This document shows positions 1-9,219 of a stretch of 64,000 nt of DNA, piece after piece. Each line of letters opens with the position of its first letter. Within the stretch, counting starts at the first letter, position 1. The notes below the pieces were generated by a model. That model was not told where the DNA came from. It ran no database searches and saw nothing but the letters and a program-made list of their open reading frames with translations. The stretch is from positions 2,976,001 through 3,040,000 of the forward strand of contig NZ_JAHLZZ010000001.1 in assembly GCF_018967845.1 (NCBI RefSeq). Reading direction: 5' to 3'. The translations under genes were made by a program, and so were the position numbers. The stretch comes from Hymenobacter siberiensis (lineage in GTDB: Bacteria > Bacteroidota > Bacteroidia > Cytophagales > Hymenobacteraceae).

Positions 1-276
1 TCCCGCACCGAGCTCAACCGCCTGATTGAGTTCCTGCGGCAGTACCGCGACGTGCAGATTGAAGTATCCGGCTATACCGACAACGTAGGTGCCCCCGAGT
101 CTAACATTCAGCTCTCGCAGCGCCGCGCCCAGGCAGTGGTTGAATACCTGTCTGACCACGGCATTTCCACCACCCGGCTGCGCTCCAAAGGCTACGGCGC
201 AGGCCACCCCCTGGCCGCCAACGATACCGAAGACCATCGCCAGCTCAACCGCCGCATAGAACTGCACATTTTGTAA
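1..276 (+). CDS. OmpA-family protein, C-terminal domain (5' end outside window)
   Basis: The reading frame is open from base 1 and ends at TAA 274-276. The visible 91 residues form the second half of an OmpA/MotB-like peptidoglycan-binding domain: a GYTDNVG turn, the NIQLSQRRAQAVVEYL helix, the RLRSKGYG strand and the closing NRRIEL motif. Such domains anchor outer-membrane or lipoproteins to peptidoglycan. The N-terminal part, which would show whether a barrel, a TPR/PD40 region or a lipobox precedes it, lies outside the window. A weak hairpin follows at 323-350. Confidence 0.9.
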   Translation, partial: SRTELNRLIEFLRQYRDVQIEVSGYTDNVGAPESNIQLSQRRAQAVVEYLSDHGISTTRLRSKGYGAGHPLAANDTEDHRQLNRRIELHIL

Positions 277-322
277 GGGCGGGGTTACCCATTCCGCGCA
301 TCAGTGCCACTGGGATGATTGT

Positions 323-350
323 GGGCTGCCGGCTTTTTCGCCGGTAGCCC
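323..350 (+). terminator. weak hairpin after the OmpA-family gene
   Basis: GGGCTGCCGGC (323-333) pairs with GCCGGTAGCCC (340-350) with one G-T mismatch, around a short T-rich loop. There is no good T-run downstream, so termination is only tentative. Confidence 0.35.
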
Positions 351-546
351 CCCTGTTCGGAGAGGTGCTTATGGCACGGTAGCCTTGATGGTGCTACCGT
401 TGCTGCCCCAATTCGTCGCACCACACCATTCAAAGCCCGCACACCAGCCCGAAAATCACTCATTTACGGGTGCCATGGCTGCTGAAAAGCCACCGTACCC
501 GCACAGGCCGGCCTGGATAGCAACTTAAACCAACAATTGAGAGAAT

Positions 547-567
547 AGCCCTACAAGGGCTTTTTAC
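547..567 (+). terminator. small intrinsic terminator
   Basis: AGCCCT (547-552) and AGGGCT (556-561) form a short stem with a 3-nt loop, followed by a T-run. It sits in an AT-rich intergenic stretch and points rightwards. Confidence 0.45.
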
Positions 568-850
568 TTAAAGTAAGGCTTTAGGTCAGGTGAAATATAA
601 TTGCATTCGTAAGGAAAAATATATGGTTTGCCCACTGGTAATTTTTTTTCCGGCCTCAGCGACTGATTTTTTTAAATAAGCTATTTGACTGCAAATCAGA
701 TTGTTATTGAATAATATAAAAACCTTGAAATTAAAAAAGTGCCAGAAAAAGTATTTTTTATTCAAATTGATAATTTGTCTACGTTTGATGAGCCTAATTG
801 CACTCCAGCAGGGCACTTGCCTTATCTCATCACCATAACCCCCACATTCC

Positions 851-1225
851 ATGAAAAACTTATTCCTGGCTACTTGCTTTGCTGCGGGTGTTACCGTTAC
901 CCCAGTGGCTGTAGCCGGCCCCGGCGACGGCTCTTACTCATACGCCATGATGGCGCGGGCTACCACGCTCACCCGGGCGCTGGCGCAGCACGTACATTTC
1001 AACGAGGCCCAATACCTCTCGGTGAAGCAGCTGCACCTGAATATGCTCACCGAGCGGCGCGACCTGGAGATTATGCTCAACGGCGCAAGCGCGGAAGAGC
1101 TTGATAATCAGTTGTCCCAGGCCCAGCAGCGCTACGAAACCGAGCTGGCCGGCATCCTGCAGCCCCAGCAGCTGCTGGCTTACCAGAACCTCCGCACCAA
1201 TTTTACCGCGCACCGCTTGAAATAG
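851..1225 (+). CDS. small exported Spy-like helical protein
   Basis: A 124-residue protein with an N-terminal signal peptide (MKNLFLATCFAAGVTVTP...VAVAG) and an all-helical mature part. The mature pattern is a helix with FNEAQYLSVKQL, then a Q/E-rich coiled helix ending ILQPQQLLAYQNL. This layout resembles LTXXQ/Spy/CpxP-type periplasmic proteins, but no diagnostic LTxxQ is present, so the family is only suggested. A second copy of the same architecture lies at 14015-14428 (LNEGQFLKLLPLN ... ILTPSQLSQLQ). It is convergent with the citrate synthase gene and shares the strong bidirectional terminator at 1243-1294. Function unknown. Confidence 0.75.
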   Translation: MKNLFLATCFAAGVTVTPVAVAGPGDGSYSYAMMARATTLTRALAQHVHFNEAQYLSVKQLHLNMLTERRDLEIMLNGASAEELDNQLSQAQQRYETELAGILQPQQLLAYQNLRTNFTAHRLK

Positions 1226-1242
1226 GGGAGGGCAACCTTCCC

Positions 1243-1294
1243 GGCCGGACACGAAAAAGCCCGCTCCATAGAGCGGGCTTTTTCGTGTCCGGCC
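1243..1294. terminator. bidirectional terminator, perfect 24-bp stem
   Basis: Bases 1243-1266 and 1271-1294 are perfect reverse complements around the 4-nt loop CATA. The stem has a GC core flanked by A-runs and T-runs, so it can terminate both the small exported-protein gene (plus) and citrate synthase (minus). Confidence 0.9.
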
Positions 1295-1306
1295 GATTGG
1301 CCGGGA

Positions 1307-2596
<1,290 letters not shown>

Positions 2597-2802
2597 GGGC
2601 GGGAGGGGTGTGAGGGAAATAGAGTGCGAAACTAAGCCATACGGGTTAAGCCGGGAAATTTTCTCGGCTTAGTACGAACATTCATTACAACTAAAAGGAC
2701 CGTGAGGTTTCGATAAACGACCCTAAAAAGTGCGCAGAAGCCGCCTGGCAACCTTTGCATTGATTTCGGGCGGGACATTGAGAGGAAAAGCAGTAAAAAA
2801 AA

Positions 2803-4227
2803 TTATTTACCGATGCAGAACTGGGTGAAAATGCTCGTGAGCAAGTCTTCGGATGAAATTTCGCCGGTGATTTCGCCCAGCGCCGCCAGGGCATGGCGCA
2901 GGTCGGCGGCCAGCAGTTCGGTGCCAAAGCCGGTATCGAGGCCGGTTTGTACGGCGGCGAGGTGGGCGGCGGCGGTTTCGAGGGCGCGGGCGTGGCGCAC
3001 GTTGGTGACGATGGTAGCCGAAGCGTTGTTTTCGAGCGCCGAGCCGCGCACCTGCTTCAATAGGGCCGTTTGGAGGGCTTCGAGGCCCTGGTTTTGCGCG
3101 GCGGCCAGCAGCACCAGCGGAATGGGTTGGGCGTGGTCGGCGGGGCTGGCCCGAAACGCTGTTTCGAAAGCCGCCAGGGCTTCGGCCGACGCCAGGTCGG
3201 TTTTATTGCCCACGGCCAGCACGGGCAATTGCAGCCCGGTGGTGAGCTCCTGGATTTCGGCGCGCACTGCTGCTGGGGTTAGCTCCGCCAAATCGAACAG
3301 ATAGAGCAGCAGCGAGGCCTGGCGCACGCGCTCCCGGGTGCGGGCCACGCCAATGGCTTCCACTTCGTCGGCCGTATTGTCGCGCAGACCGGCCGTGTCC
3401 ACGAAGCGGAAACGCAGGCCGTCGATGCTCACCTCATCCTCAATAAAGTCGCGGGTGGTGCCGGGAATGGCCGACACAATTGCCCGTTCCTCGCGCAGCA
3501 GTGCGTTGAGCAGGGTGGATTTGCCGGCGTTGGGCCGGCCGGCGATGACGGTGGTAATGCCGTTTTTGATGACGTTGCCCAACTCAAACGAGCGCAACAG
3601 GCCCCGCACCACGCCGCGCACTTCGGCCAGCAGCGCGGCCAGGCCGGTGCGGTCGGCAAATTCCACGTCTTCTTCGCCAAAGTCGAGCTCCAGCTCCAGC
3701 AGCGCGGCGAATTTGATGAGGCGGGCCCGTAGCTCGCGCAGCTCCTGCGAGAAGCCGCCGCGCAGCTGGTTCAACGCTACTTTGTGGCTCAAGGCGGAGT
3801 CGGCGGCGATGAGGTCGGCCACGGCTTCGGCCTGGGCCAGGTCCATGGCCCCGCTCAGGAAGGCGCGCTTCGTGAACTCGCCGGCTTCGGCCAGGCGGAC
3901 GCCGTGGCGCAGGAGCAGGGCCAGCACCTGGCGCACCACGTAGTCGGAGCCGTGGCAGCTGATTTCGACCACATCTTCGCGGGTGAAAGACTTTGGGGCG
4001 CGGAAGAGCCCGACCACTACTTCGTCGAGGATTTCGCTGCCGTTGGGGTCGCGCAGGGTGCCGTAGTGCAGAGTATTGCCGGCTGCTTCGGCGAAGCTTT
4101 TTTTAGAAAACACGGTCGCCGTAATGGCCACGGCCGCCGGCCCGGACAGGCGGATAACGGCCAGCGCACCCGCGCCCGGCGGCGTGGACAGCGCCACGAT
4201 GGTATCGGAGAAAATGGTCTGAGCCAC
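2803..4227 (-). CDS. mnmE: tRNA-5-carboxymethylaminomethyl-34 GTPase MnmE
   Basis: A 474-residue GTPase that, with MnmG, modifies the wobble uridine of certain tRNAs. The N-terminal formyl-THF-binding domain is followed by a helical domain that encloses a G domain: G1 GRPNAGKS (about residue 227), GTTRD, DTAG and NKTD are all visible. The protein ends in the diagnostic CIGK, whose Cys is required in the family. It starts at a GTG (4227) giving MAQTIFSDTIVAL, which matches the family N-terminus. No mnmG partner lies in the window. Confidence 0.97.
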   Translation of the reverse strand: MAQTIFSDTIVALSTPPGAGALAVIRLSGPAAVAITATVFSKKSFAEAAGNTLHYGTLRDPNGSEILDEVVVGLFRAPKSFTREDVVEISCHGSDYVVRQVLALLLRHGVRLAEAGEFTKRAFLSGAMDLAQAEAVADLIAADSALSHKVALNQLRGGFSQELRELRARLIKFAALLELELDFGEEDVEFADRTGLAALLAEVRGVVRGLLRSFELGNVIKNGITTVIAGRPNAGKSTLLNALLREERAIVSAIPGTTRDFIEDEVSIDGLRFRFVDTAGLRDNTADEVEAIGVARTRERVRQASLLLYLFDLAELTPAAVRAEIQELTTGLQLPVLAVGNKTDLASAEALAAFETAFRASPADHAQPIPLVLLAAAQNQGLEALQTALLKQVRGSALENNASATIVTNVRHARALETAAAHLAAVQTGLDTGFGTELLAADLRHALAALGEITGEISSEDLLTSIFTQFCIGK

Positions 4228-4274
4228 GGATTTTTCGGTTTAGTCGGAGTGCCCCGGTTGTATGGAATTCCTGC

Positions 4275-4973
4275 TTATGCCGTTACAAACAGGTTGCGGC
4301 TCACTTCGGCTGATATCAGCGTGGTACGCTCCCGGTTTATCCTCAGCTCGAAGGAGTTGTCAAAGGCCACCTTGTCCAGCACTTCAACCTCGGCACCCAG
4401 CTGCAAGCCCACCTTGTCGAGGTATTGCAGGAAGGGCGGCGAGGTGTTTTTAACGGCCGATAACGTGCCGCGCTCCCCGGCGTTGAGGTCGGCCAGGAGG
4501 CGGTGGGCGGGGCGGCGCATGGCCCCGTCCTCGGTGGGAATGGGGTCGCCGTGCGGGTCGAGCACGGGGTAGCCCAGGAAGGCGTCGAGCCGGCGCATGA
4601 GCAGCGGCGACTGCACGTGCTCCAGCTCCTCGGCCACCTCGTGCACCTCGTCCCAGCTGAAGCCGAGCTGCTGCACCAGAAAAACCTCCCAGAGCCGGTG
4701 CTTGCGAATGGTGAGCAGCGCCAGCCGGCGGCCCTCGGCCGTGAGCTGCACGCCTCGGTACTTTTCGTAATTCAGCAGGCCTTTGTCGGCCAGGCGGCGC
4801 AGCATATCGGTCACGGACGCGGCGCGGGTATCGAGGGCAGCCGCGATGCGATTGGTGCTCACGCCGGGCGTTTCGGGCTCGGCCTCGGCCAGCTTAAAAA
4901 CGGCTTTGAGGTAATTTTCCTCGGTTTGGCTTGGGAGTTTGGGCGGTTGGGGGCTGGACGGGGAGTCGCTCAT
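4275..4973 (-). CDS. DtxR/MntR-family metal-dependent repressor
   Basis: A 232-residue regulator starting at ATG 4973; a longer reading to 5033 would only add a non-conserved extension. An N-terminal winged helix (SQTEENYLKAVFKLAE, then TNRIAAALDTRAASVTDMLRRLADKGLL) is followed by the metal-binding dimerisation domain (RKHRLWEVFLVQQLGFSWDEVHEVAEELEHV) and a C-terminal FeoA/SH3-like domain. DtxR-type proteins repress metal uptake genes when bound to Fe(II) or Mn(II). No transporter is adjacent, so its targets are elsewhere. Its stop lies 47 bp upstream of the mnmE start on the same strand. Confidence 0.9.
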   Translation of the reverse strand: MSDSPSSPQPPKLPSQTEENYLKAVFKLAEAEPETPGVSTNRIAAALDTRAASVTDMLRRLADKGLLNYEKYRGVQLTAEGRRLALLTIRKHRLWEVFLVQQLGFSWDEVHEVAEELEHVQSPLLMRRLDAFLGYPVLDPHGDPIPTEDGAMRRPAHRLLADLNAGERGTLSAVKNTSPPFLQYLDKVGLQLGAEVEVLDKVAFDNSFELRINRERTTLISAEVSRNLFVTA

Positions 4974-5065
4974 ACTGACAGGGGCGGAACAGGAAGGCCA
5001 GTGCAAAGCTGCATGTAAAAATGCGCGCTTCACACCGGCCCGAACTGCCCGCTAATAAAAACTAC

Positions 5066-6076
5066 TTAAAATTTCAACAGCGCCGAGGCCCAGGTGAAGC
5101 CCGAGCCAAAGGCGGCCAGGCATACGAGGTCGCCGCGCTTGATTTTGCCTTCCTGCACGGCTTCGCTGAAGGCCAGCGGCACCGAGGCGGCCGTGGTGTT
5201 GCCATAGCGCTGGATGTTGCTGAACACCTTATCGTCGCTGAGGCCCATTTTCTGCTGCACGTACTGGGTGATGCGCAGGTTGGCCTGGTGCGGGATAAGC
5301 ATGTCGATATCCGACGCCTGCATGCCGTTCTGGTCCAGCGCCTCCTTGATGACCTGCGGAAAGCGCACCACGGCGTGCTTGAACACGTTCTGGCCGTTCA
5401 TGTAGGGGAAGAGCTCGGCTTTGTTGGCCATGATGTAGTCCACGCGGTTTTCGCGGTTTGAGCTGGGCTCCTTCACGATGAGCTCCTCGGCATGCTCGCC
5501 CTGGGCGTGCAGGTGAGTGCTGAGCAGGACGTGCTCATCGGAAGTGCTGGGGCGAAGCAGCATGGCACCCGCTCCGTCACCGAAAATGACAGAAACGCCG
5601 CGCCCTTCAGGCGTCTTGTCGAGGCCCGAGGAATGAATTTCGGAGCCCACTACGAGCACCGTGTCGTACATGCCGGTGCGGATGAACTGGTCAGCCACCG
5701 AGAGGGCGTAGATGAAGCCCGAGCACTGGTTGCGCACGTCGAGGGCGGGGCAGTTGTTGGTCATGCCCAGCTCGCGCTGCATGAGTACGCCGGAGCCGGG
5801 GAAGAAATAATCGGGCGAGAGCGTGGCGAACACAATCAGCTGCACGTCGTTGGCTTCTACGCCGGCCATTTCGAGGGCCTTGCGGGCCGCGTTAGCGCCC
5901 ATATTGGCGGTGGTATCCTTGCCTTCCTCGAACCAGCGGCGCTCCTGAATACCAGTGCGCTCCTGAATCCAGGCATCGGAGGTGTTCATCATTGGTTCCA
6001 GCTCGGCGTTTTTCACCACGCGGCTCGGAACATAGTGGCCGACCCCGGCGATGAATGAGTGACGTAAAGTTGCCAT
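5066..6076 (-). CDS. fabH: beta-ketoacyl-ACP synthase III
   Basis: The protein of 336 residues (start at MATLRHSF; an in-frame ATG 15 bp upstream at 6091 is possible) is a FabH-type condensing enzyme that starts type II fatty-acid synthesis from acetyl-CoA and malonyl-ACP. The catalytic triad is visible: Cys at about residue 118 in RNQCSGF, His in IPHQANLRI, and Asn in RYGNTTAAS. GFTWASALLKF is the usual C-terminal ending. It is not next to plsX or other fab genes, so it may be one of several FabH paralogues, and the substrate cannot be fixed from sequence. Confidence 0.93.
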   Translation of the reverse strand: MATLRHSFIAGVGHYVPSRVVKNAELEPMMNTSDAWIQERTGIQERRWFEEGKDTTANMGANAARKALEMAGVEANDVQLIVFATLSPDYFFPGSGVLMQRELGMTNNCPALDVRNQCSGFIYALSVADQFIRTGMYDTVLVVGSEIHSSGLDKTPEGRGVSVIFGDGAGAMLLRPSTSDEHVLLSTHLHAQGEHAEELIVKEPSSNRENRVDYIMANKAELFPYMNGQNVFKHAVVRFPQVIKEALDQNGMQASDIDMLIPHQANLRITQYVQQKMGLSDDKVFSNIQRYGNTTAASVPLAFSEAVQEGKIKRGDLVCLAAFGSGFTWASALLKF

Positions 6077-6189
6077 GGATGGTGGGAGCATAAAGTTGGG
6101 CTGGAGGAGAAGTAACCGCCGCAGGGGCGTTAATAAATACAGTAAAGTGACTATGTGCTACGGGCAAATTGGGGCGCAAAGGTGGCAGG

Positions 6190-7359
6190 TTAAATCACAG
6201 TATCCAGCAAATGCCACAATTTTTTGCCTTCACCGGCCCAGAGTACGTCGCCGGGAATGCCGTGGGGGTAAAAGGAGTAGCCTTGCAGCCGTGCGGCCAG
6301 CGCTGGCCCATCGATGGGCTGCCCGAAGGTGAGCGGCAGGCCCGCGCCGTGGGCCGTCAGCAATTCCTGCCACAGCGGGTTGGGCGCGGCCAGCACCGGC
6401 AGCCCGTGCGCCAGGTACTCAAACAGCTTGGTAGGCCGGCAGCGTTCGGTGCTGGTATGCGGTCGGTAGGGCAGCAGGCCGAGGTGGCTGCAGCCTATTT
6501 CGGCCACAATGCGGGCGTGGGGCACAGGCTCGGCCCCGCCAATGAGCGAGAGCCAGGCGGGGTGCTGCGCGGCTTCTGCCAGCAGCTGCCGTAGCAGCTC
6601 GGGCTGCTGGCAGAAGCCGATGATGGTGAGCCGCACCCCGCCGGGCCACGCGGCGCGCAGCTGCCCGGCCAGGGCAAGGGCCTCCCACACGCCGTTGAGC
6701 TCGGAAATGGTGCCGGAGTACAGCAGGCGCAGCGGCTCTGTGGGTGGTGGCAGCGCGATGGGCTGAGGCCGCAGCTTTTCGCCGGGCTGGGGCTGGTATT
6801 TGTTTTCGAGCACCACAATGCGGCCCGGTGGTAGCTCATTCAGAAATGGCAGCTCGGCAGCGTAGCTGGCTTCGGCCAGAATAACGCCGGCGGCCCGCCG
6901 CGCCGCCAGCCCCTCCACCCAGCGCAGCCCGGCTGCCAGCCCGCGCCGCGTGAACCCCTGGTACACGCGCTGCGTCGAAACATTGAGGGCGTAGTTTTCG
7001 CGGATGTCGTAGAGGAACTTCCGGCCCTGGCCCAGCGCCTGCCAGAGCAGCGTGAGCGGCAGCAGTTCCGGCGCATGCACGATGACTACCCCGGGTTTGA
7101 GCCGGTGCAGGAGTTGCCCGTAGCGCCACTGCGCGGCCAGCCGGCCCAGGCTGAGGCGAGTACCACTGAAAATAGGGTGGAGGCTGTTATTTGCGGGGTT
7201 AGCGCCTGCACCGGTCGTGGCCCGCCCGGCAATGTGCACCCGGGTTCCGGCCCGTTCCGCGAGGGTTTCGGCGAACTTTCCCCGCATACGGGTATCGTCC
7301 ACCGGCTTCAACACCGAGGCCAGTAGAATAACGAATTGGGGTGTTCCGGAACCATGCAC
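6190..7359 (-). CDS. glycosyltransferase, GT4-like
   Basis: A 389-residue two-Rossmann-fold protein. The N-terminal half contains LKPVDDTRMRGKFAETLAERAGTRV, typical of acceptor-side domains. The C-terminal half contains LRLLYSGTISELNGVWEALALAGQL and the donor-site region KLFEYLAHGLPVLAAP with the E-x7-E-like spacing of GT4 enzymes. No transmembrane segment is seen, so it is likely cytoplasmic or peripheral. It starts at GTG 7359; no in-frame ATG lies nearby. It stands alone between fabH and dapD, so donor and acceptor are unknown. Confidence 0.85.
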   Translation of the reverse strand: MHGSGTPQFVILLASVLKPVDDTRMRGKFAETLAERAGTRVHIAGRATTGAGANPANNSLHPIFSGTRLSLGRLAAQWRYGQLLHRLKPGVVIVHAPELLPLTLLWQALGQGRKFLYDIRENYALNVSTQRVYQGFTRRGLAAGLRWVEGLAARRAAGVILAEASYAAELPFLNELPPGRIVVLENKYQPQPGEKLRPQPIALPPPTEPLRLLYSGTISELNGVWEALALAGQLRAAWPGGVRLTIIGFCQQPELLRQLLAEAAQHPAWLSLIGGAEPVPHARIVAEIGCSHLGLLPYRPHTSTERCRPTKLFEYLAHGLPVLAAPNPLWQELLTAHGAGLPLTFGQPIDGPALAARLQGYSFYPHGIPGDVLWAGEGKKLWHLLDTVI

Positions 7360-7372
7360 GGCCCAAAGATGC

Positions 7373-7380
7373 TATTTTTG
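7373..7380 (+). promoter_or_regulatory. -7-like promoter element TATTTTTG
   Basis: TATTTTTG matches the Bacteroidota -7 consensus TAnnTTTG and lies 63 bp upstream of the dapD start. No clear TTG -33 box sits at the expected distance, so this is a motif match only. Confidence 0.35.
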
Positions 7381-7443
7381 CAGCTTCTAAAGCGCGCTGG
7401 CATTCTCCGGCGGCTTTGCCCATTAATCCTTTCGCCTCATTAA

Positions 7444-8268
7444 ATGGCTGACCTGCAAACCCAAATTGAAGCCGCCTGGGCCGACCGCGCCCTGCTCCAG
7501 ACCCCCGAAACCAAAGCCGCCATCGAGCACGTCATCGAGGAACTCGATAAGGGCCGTCTGCGCGTGGCCACCCCGCCCACCGAAGACGGCGGCGAGTGGA
7601 CCATCAACGAGTGGGTGAAAAAGGCCGTGATTCTCTACTTCCCCGTCCGCCAGATGAGCACCCAGGAAGTCGGTCCCTTCGAGTTTCACGATAAAATGCT
7701 GCTCAAAACCGACTACGCCGGCCAGCAGGTGCGCGTGGTGCCGCCCGCCGTGGCTCGCTACGGCGCGTTTCTGGCCCCTGGCGTCATCCTCATGCCCAGC
7801 TACACCAACATCGGCGCCTACGTAGGCGAAGGCACCATGGTGGACACCTGGGCCACCGTGGGCAGCTGTGCCCAGGTGGGCAAGGGCGTGCACCTAAGCG
7901 GCGGCGTCGGCCTCGGCGGCGTGCTGGAGCCCGTGCAGGCGGCCCCCGTCATCATCGAAGACGGCGCCTTCATCGGCTCGCGCTGCATTCTGGTAGAAGG
8001 CTGCCGCATTGGTAAGGAAGCTGTGATTGGCGCGGGCGTCACCATCACCGGCAGCACCAAAATTATCGACGTCACGGGCCCCGAGCCCAAGGAGTACCGT
8101 GGCTACGTGCCGCCGCGCTCGGTGGTCATTCCCGGCACCATTCCCAAGCAATTCCCCGCCGGGGAATACCAGGTGCCCTGCGCACTTATCATCGGTCAGC
8201 GCAAGCCGAGCACGGATTTGAAGACGAGCCTCAATGACGCGCTGCGGGATTTTGGTGTGAGTGTCTGA
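7444..8268 (+). CDS. dapD: 2,3,4,5-tetrahydropyridine-2,6-dicarboxylate N-succinyltransferase
   Basis: A 274-residue enzyme of the succinylase branch of lysine/meso-DAP synthesis, acting in the cytoplasm. It has the helical N-terminal domain (IEAAWADRALLQTPETKAAIEHVIEELDKG region) and then a left-handed beta-helix of hexapeptide repeats with YVGEGTMVDTWATVGSCAQ, VHLSGGVGLGGVLEP and FIGSRCILVEGCRIG. Length and order match DapD. It is monocistronic and convergent with msrA; its stop codon lies inside the 20-bp inverted repeat at 8261-8280. Confidence 0.96.
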   Translation: MADLQTQIEAAWADRALLQTPETKAAIEHVIEELDKGRLRVATPPTEDGGEWTINEWVKKAVILYFPVRQMSTQEVGPFEFHDKMLLKTDYAGQQVRVVPPAVARYGAFLAPGVILMPSYTNIGAYVGEGTMVDTWATVGSCAQVGKGVHLSGGVGLGGVLEPVQAAPVIIEDGAFIGSRCILVEGCRIGKEAVIGAGVTITGSTKIIDVTGPEPKEYRGYVPPRSVVIPGTIPKQFPAGEYQVPCALIIGQRKPSTDLKTSLNDALRDFGVSV

Positions 8269-8426
8269 ACCGCGGATTTACCGGATTTCGTAGCCGATTA
8301 CTCCTGACGTTGATGTACTAAAAAAGGCTGCCCAGTGGGCAGCCTTTTTGCTTTGAATACTGGTGCGAAAGTCGGCCACAAAATCCGGTGAATCCGACCA
8401 ATCCGATAAATCCGCGGTTCAGACAC
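8261..8426. repeat. perfect 20-bp inverted repeat spanning both convergent stop codons
   Basis: Bases 8261-8280 and 8407-8426 are perfect reverse complements. The left arm covers the dapD stop (8266-8268), the right arm the msrA stop (8419-8421). Further inside, ACCGGATTT at 8280-8288 recurs inverted near 8384-8393, and the terminator hairpin (8321-8349) occupies the centre. The right side also carries short direct variants of the CGGATT unit. Confidence 0.85.
8321..8349. terminator. bidirectional terminator between dapD and msrA
   Basis: AAAAAGGCTGCCC (8321-8333) and GGGCAGCCTTTTT (8337-8349) form a perfect 13-bp stem with a 3-nt loop and A/T flanks, suited to both converging genes. Confidence 0.9.
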
Positions 8427-8955
8427 CCGCCTTCAGCTTTTCGCCAAACAGCGCTTTCACCTTATCCACCTTGGGGCGGGCCACAAACTGGCAGTAGGGC
8501 TCGTGGCCGTGCAGGTTGAAGTAGTTCTGGTGGTAGTCCTCGGCGGGGTAGAAATTAGGAACGGGCAGAATCTCCGTCACCACGGGGTTGGGGAAGGCGT
8601 GGCCGTCGTTTAGTTTCTGCTTGTACTCTTCAGCGAGCTGCTTTTGCTCGTCGTTGTGGTAGTAGATACCCGAGCGGTATTGCGTGCCCACGTCGTTGCC
8701 CTGGCGGTTGAGGGTGGTCGGGTCGTGGGTTTTCCAGAAGATTTCGAGCAGCTCCTTGTAGCTGATAACGGCCGGGTCGAACGTGATGTCGATAACCTCG
8801 TTGTGGCCGGTGAGGCCGCTGCAAACTTCTTTATAAGTTGGGTTGGCAATGCGGCCACCGGCGTAGCCGGAAACCACTTTTTCAACCCCGTTCAGGTTCT
8901 GAAATACGGCTTCGACGCACCAGAAGCAGCCGGCGCCAAATGTTGCTTTTTGCAT
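8419..8955 (-). CDS. msrA: peptide-methionine (S)-S-oxide reductase MsrA
   Basis: A 178-residue enzyme that reduces methionine S-sulfoxide in proteins. The catalytic motif GCFWCVE is at residues 8-14, followed by VVSGYAGG, the conserved HDPTTLNRQGNDVGTQYRSGIYY block and AEDYHQNYF. There is no signal peptide, so it is cytoplasmic. No MsrB domain is fused and no msrB lies adjacent. It starts at ATG 8955. Confidence 0.97.
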   Translation of the reverse strand: MQKATFGAGCFWCVEAVFQNLNGVEKVVSGYAGGRIANPTYKEVCSGLTGHNEVIDITFDPAVISYKELLEIFWKTHDPTTLNRQGNDVGTQYRSGIYYHNDEQKQLAEEYKQKLNDGHAFPNPVVTEILPVPNFYPAEDYHQNYFNLHGHEPYCQFVARPKVDKVKALFGEKLKAGV

Positions 8956-9024
8956 GGGTAGGAAATTGATTCGTTGGTTGTGGTAACAACGCGGTAGACG
9001 TAGCGCAGGTTATTTCCTTACATC

Positions 9025-9090
9025 CGTAAGGTATAGAAAGAACGTCACGCCGAGCGCAGCCGAGGCGTGACGTTCTTTCTATACCTTACG
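9025..9090. repeat. perfect 27-bp palindrome (REP-like)
   Basis: Bases 9025-9051 and 9064-9090 are perfect reverse complements with a 12-nt loop. The inner part (AACGTCACGCC ... GGCGTGACGTT) is related to the GTCATGC-type palindromes at 30179-30215, 30263-30300 and 58419-58447. A third copy of the outer segment TTTCTATACCTTAC occurs alone at 9197-9210. It lies between the msrA promoter side and the end of the dehydrogenase gene. Confidence 0.85.
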
Positions 9091-9219
9091 CACTTCAAAA
9101 GCTATGTAACCTGAAAATCAACGACTTGCATTCAAGACGTATATTTGTTATATTGCTGTTTTTCAGTTTGTTAGTGTTTCAACTGCGTAAGTCCTATTTC
9201 TATACCTTACGGCGCGGTC

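Larger units (their letters stand above)
277..850. other. 574-bp intergenic region, no convincing gene
   Basis: No coding region with a plausible product is visible. The first half is GC-rich and holds a weak hairpin (323-350). The second half, about 540-850, is clearly AT-richer than its surroundings and holds a terminator-like hairpin (547-567) and the upstream region of the gene at 851. The short open frames here have no recognisable domain or signal peptide. Confidence 0.6.

Noticed and set aside
739-1104. 121-codon open frame overlapping the small exported protein gene in another frame
   Set aside because: No signal peptide or domain; the gene at 851-1225 in the other frame has a clean signal and a paralogue.
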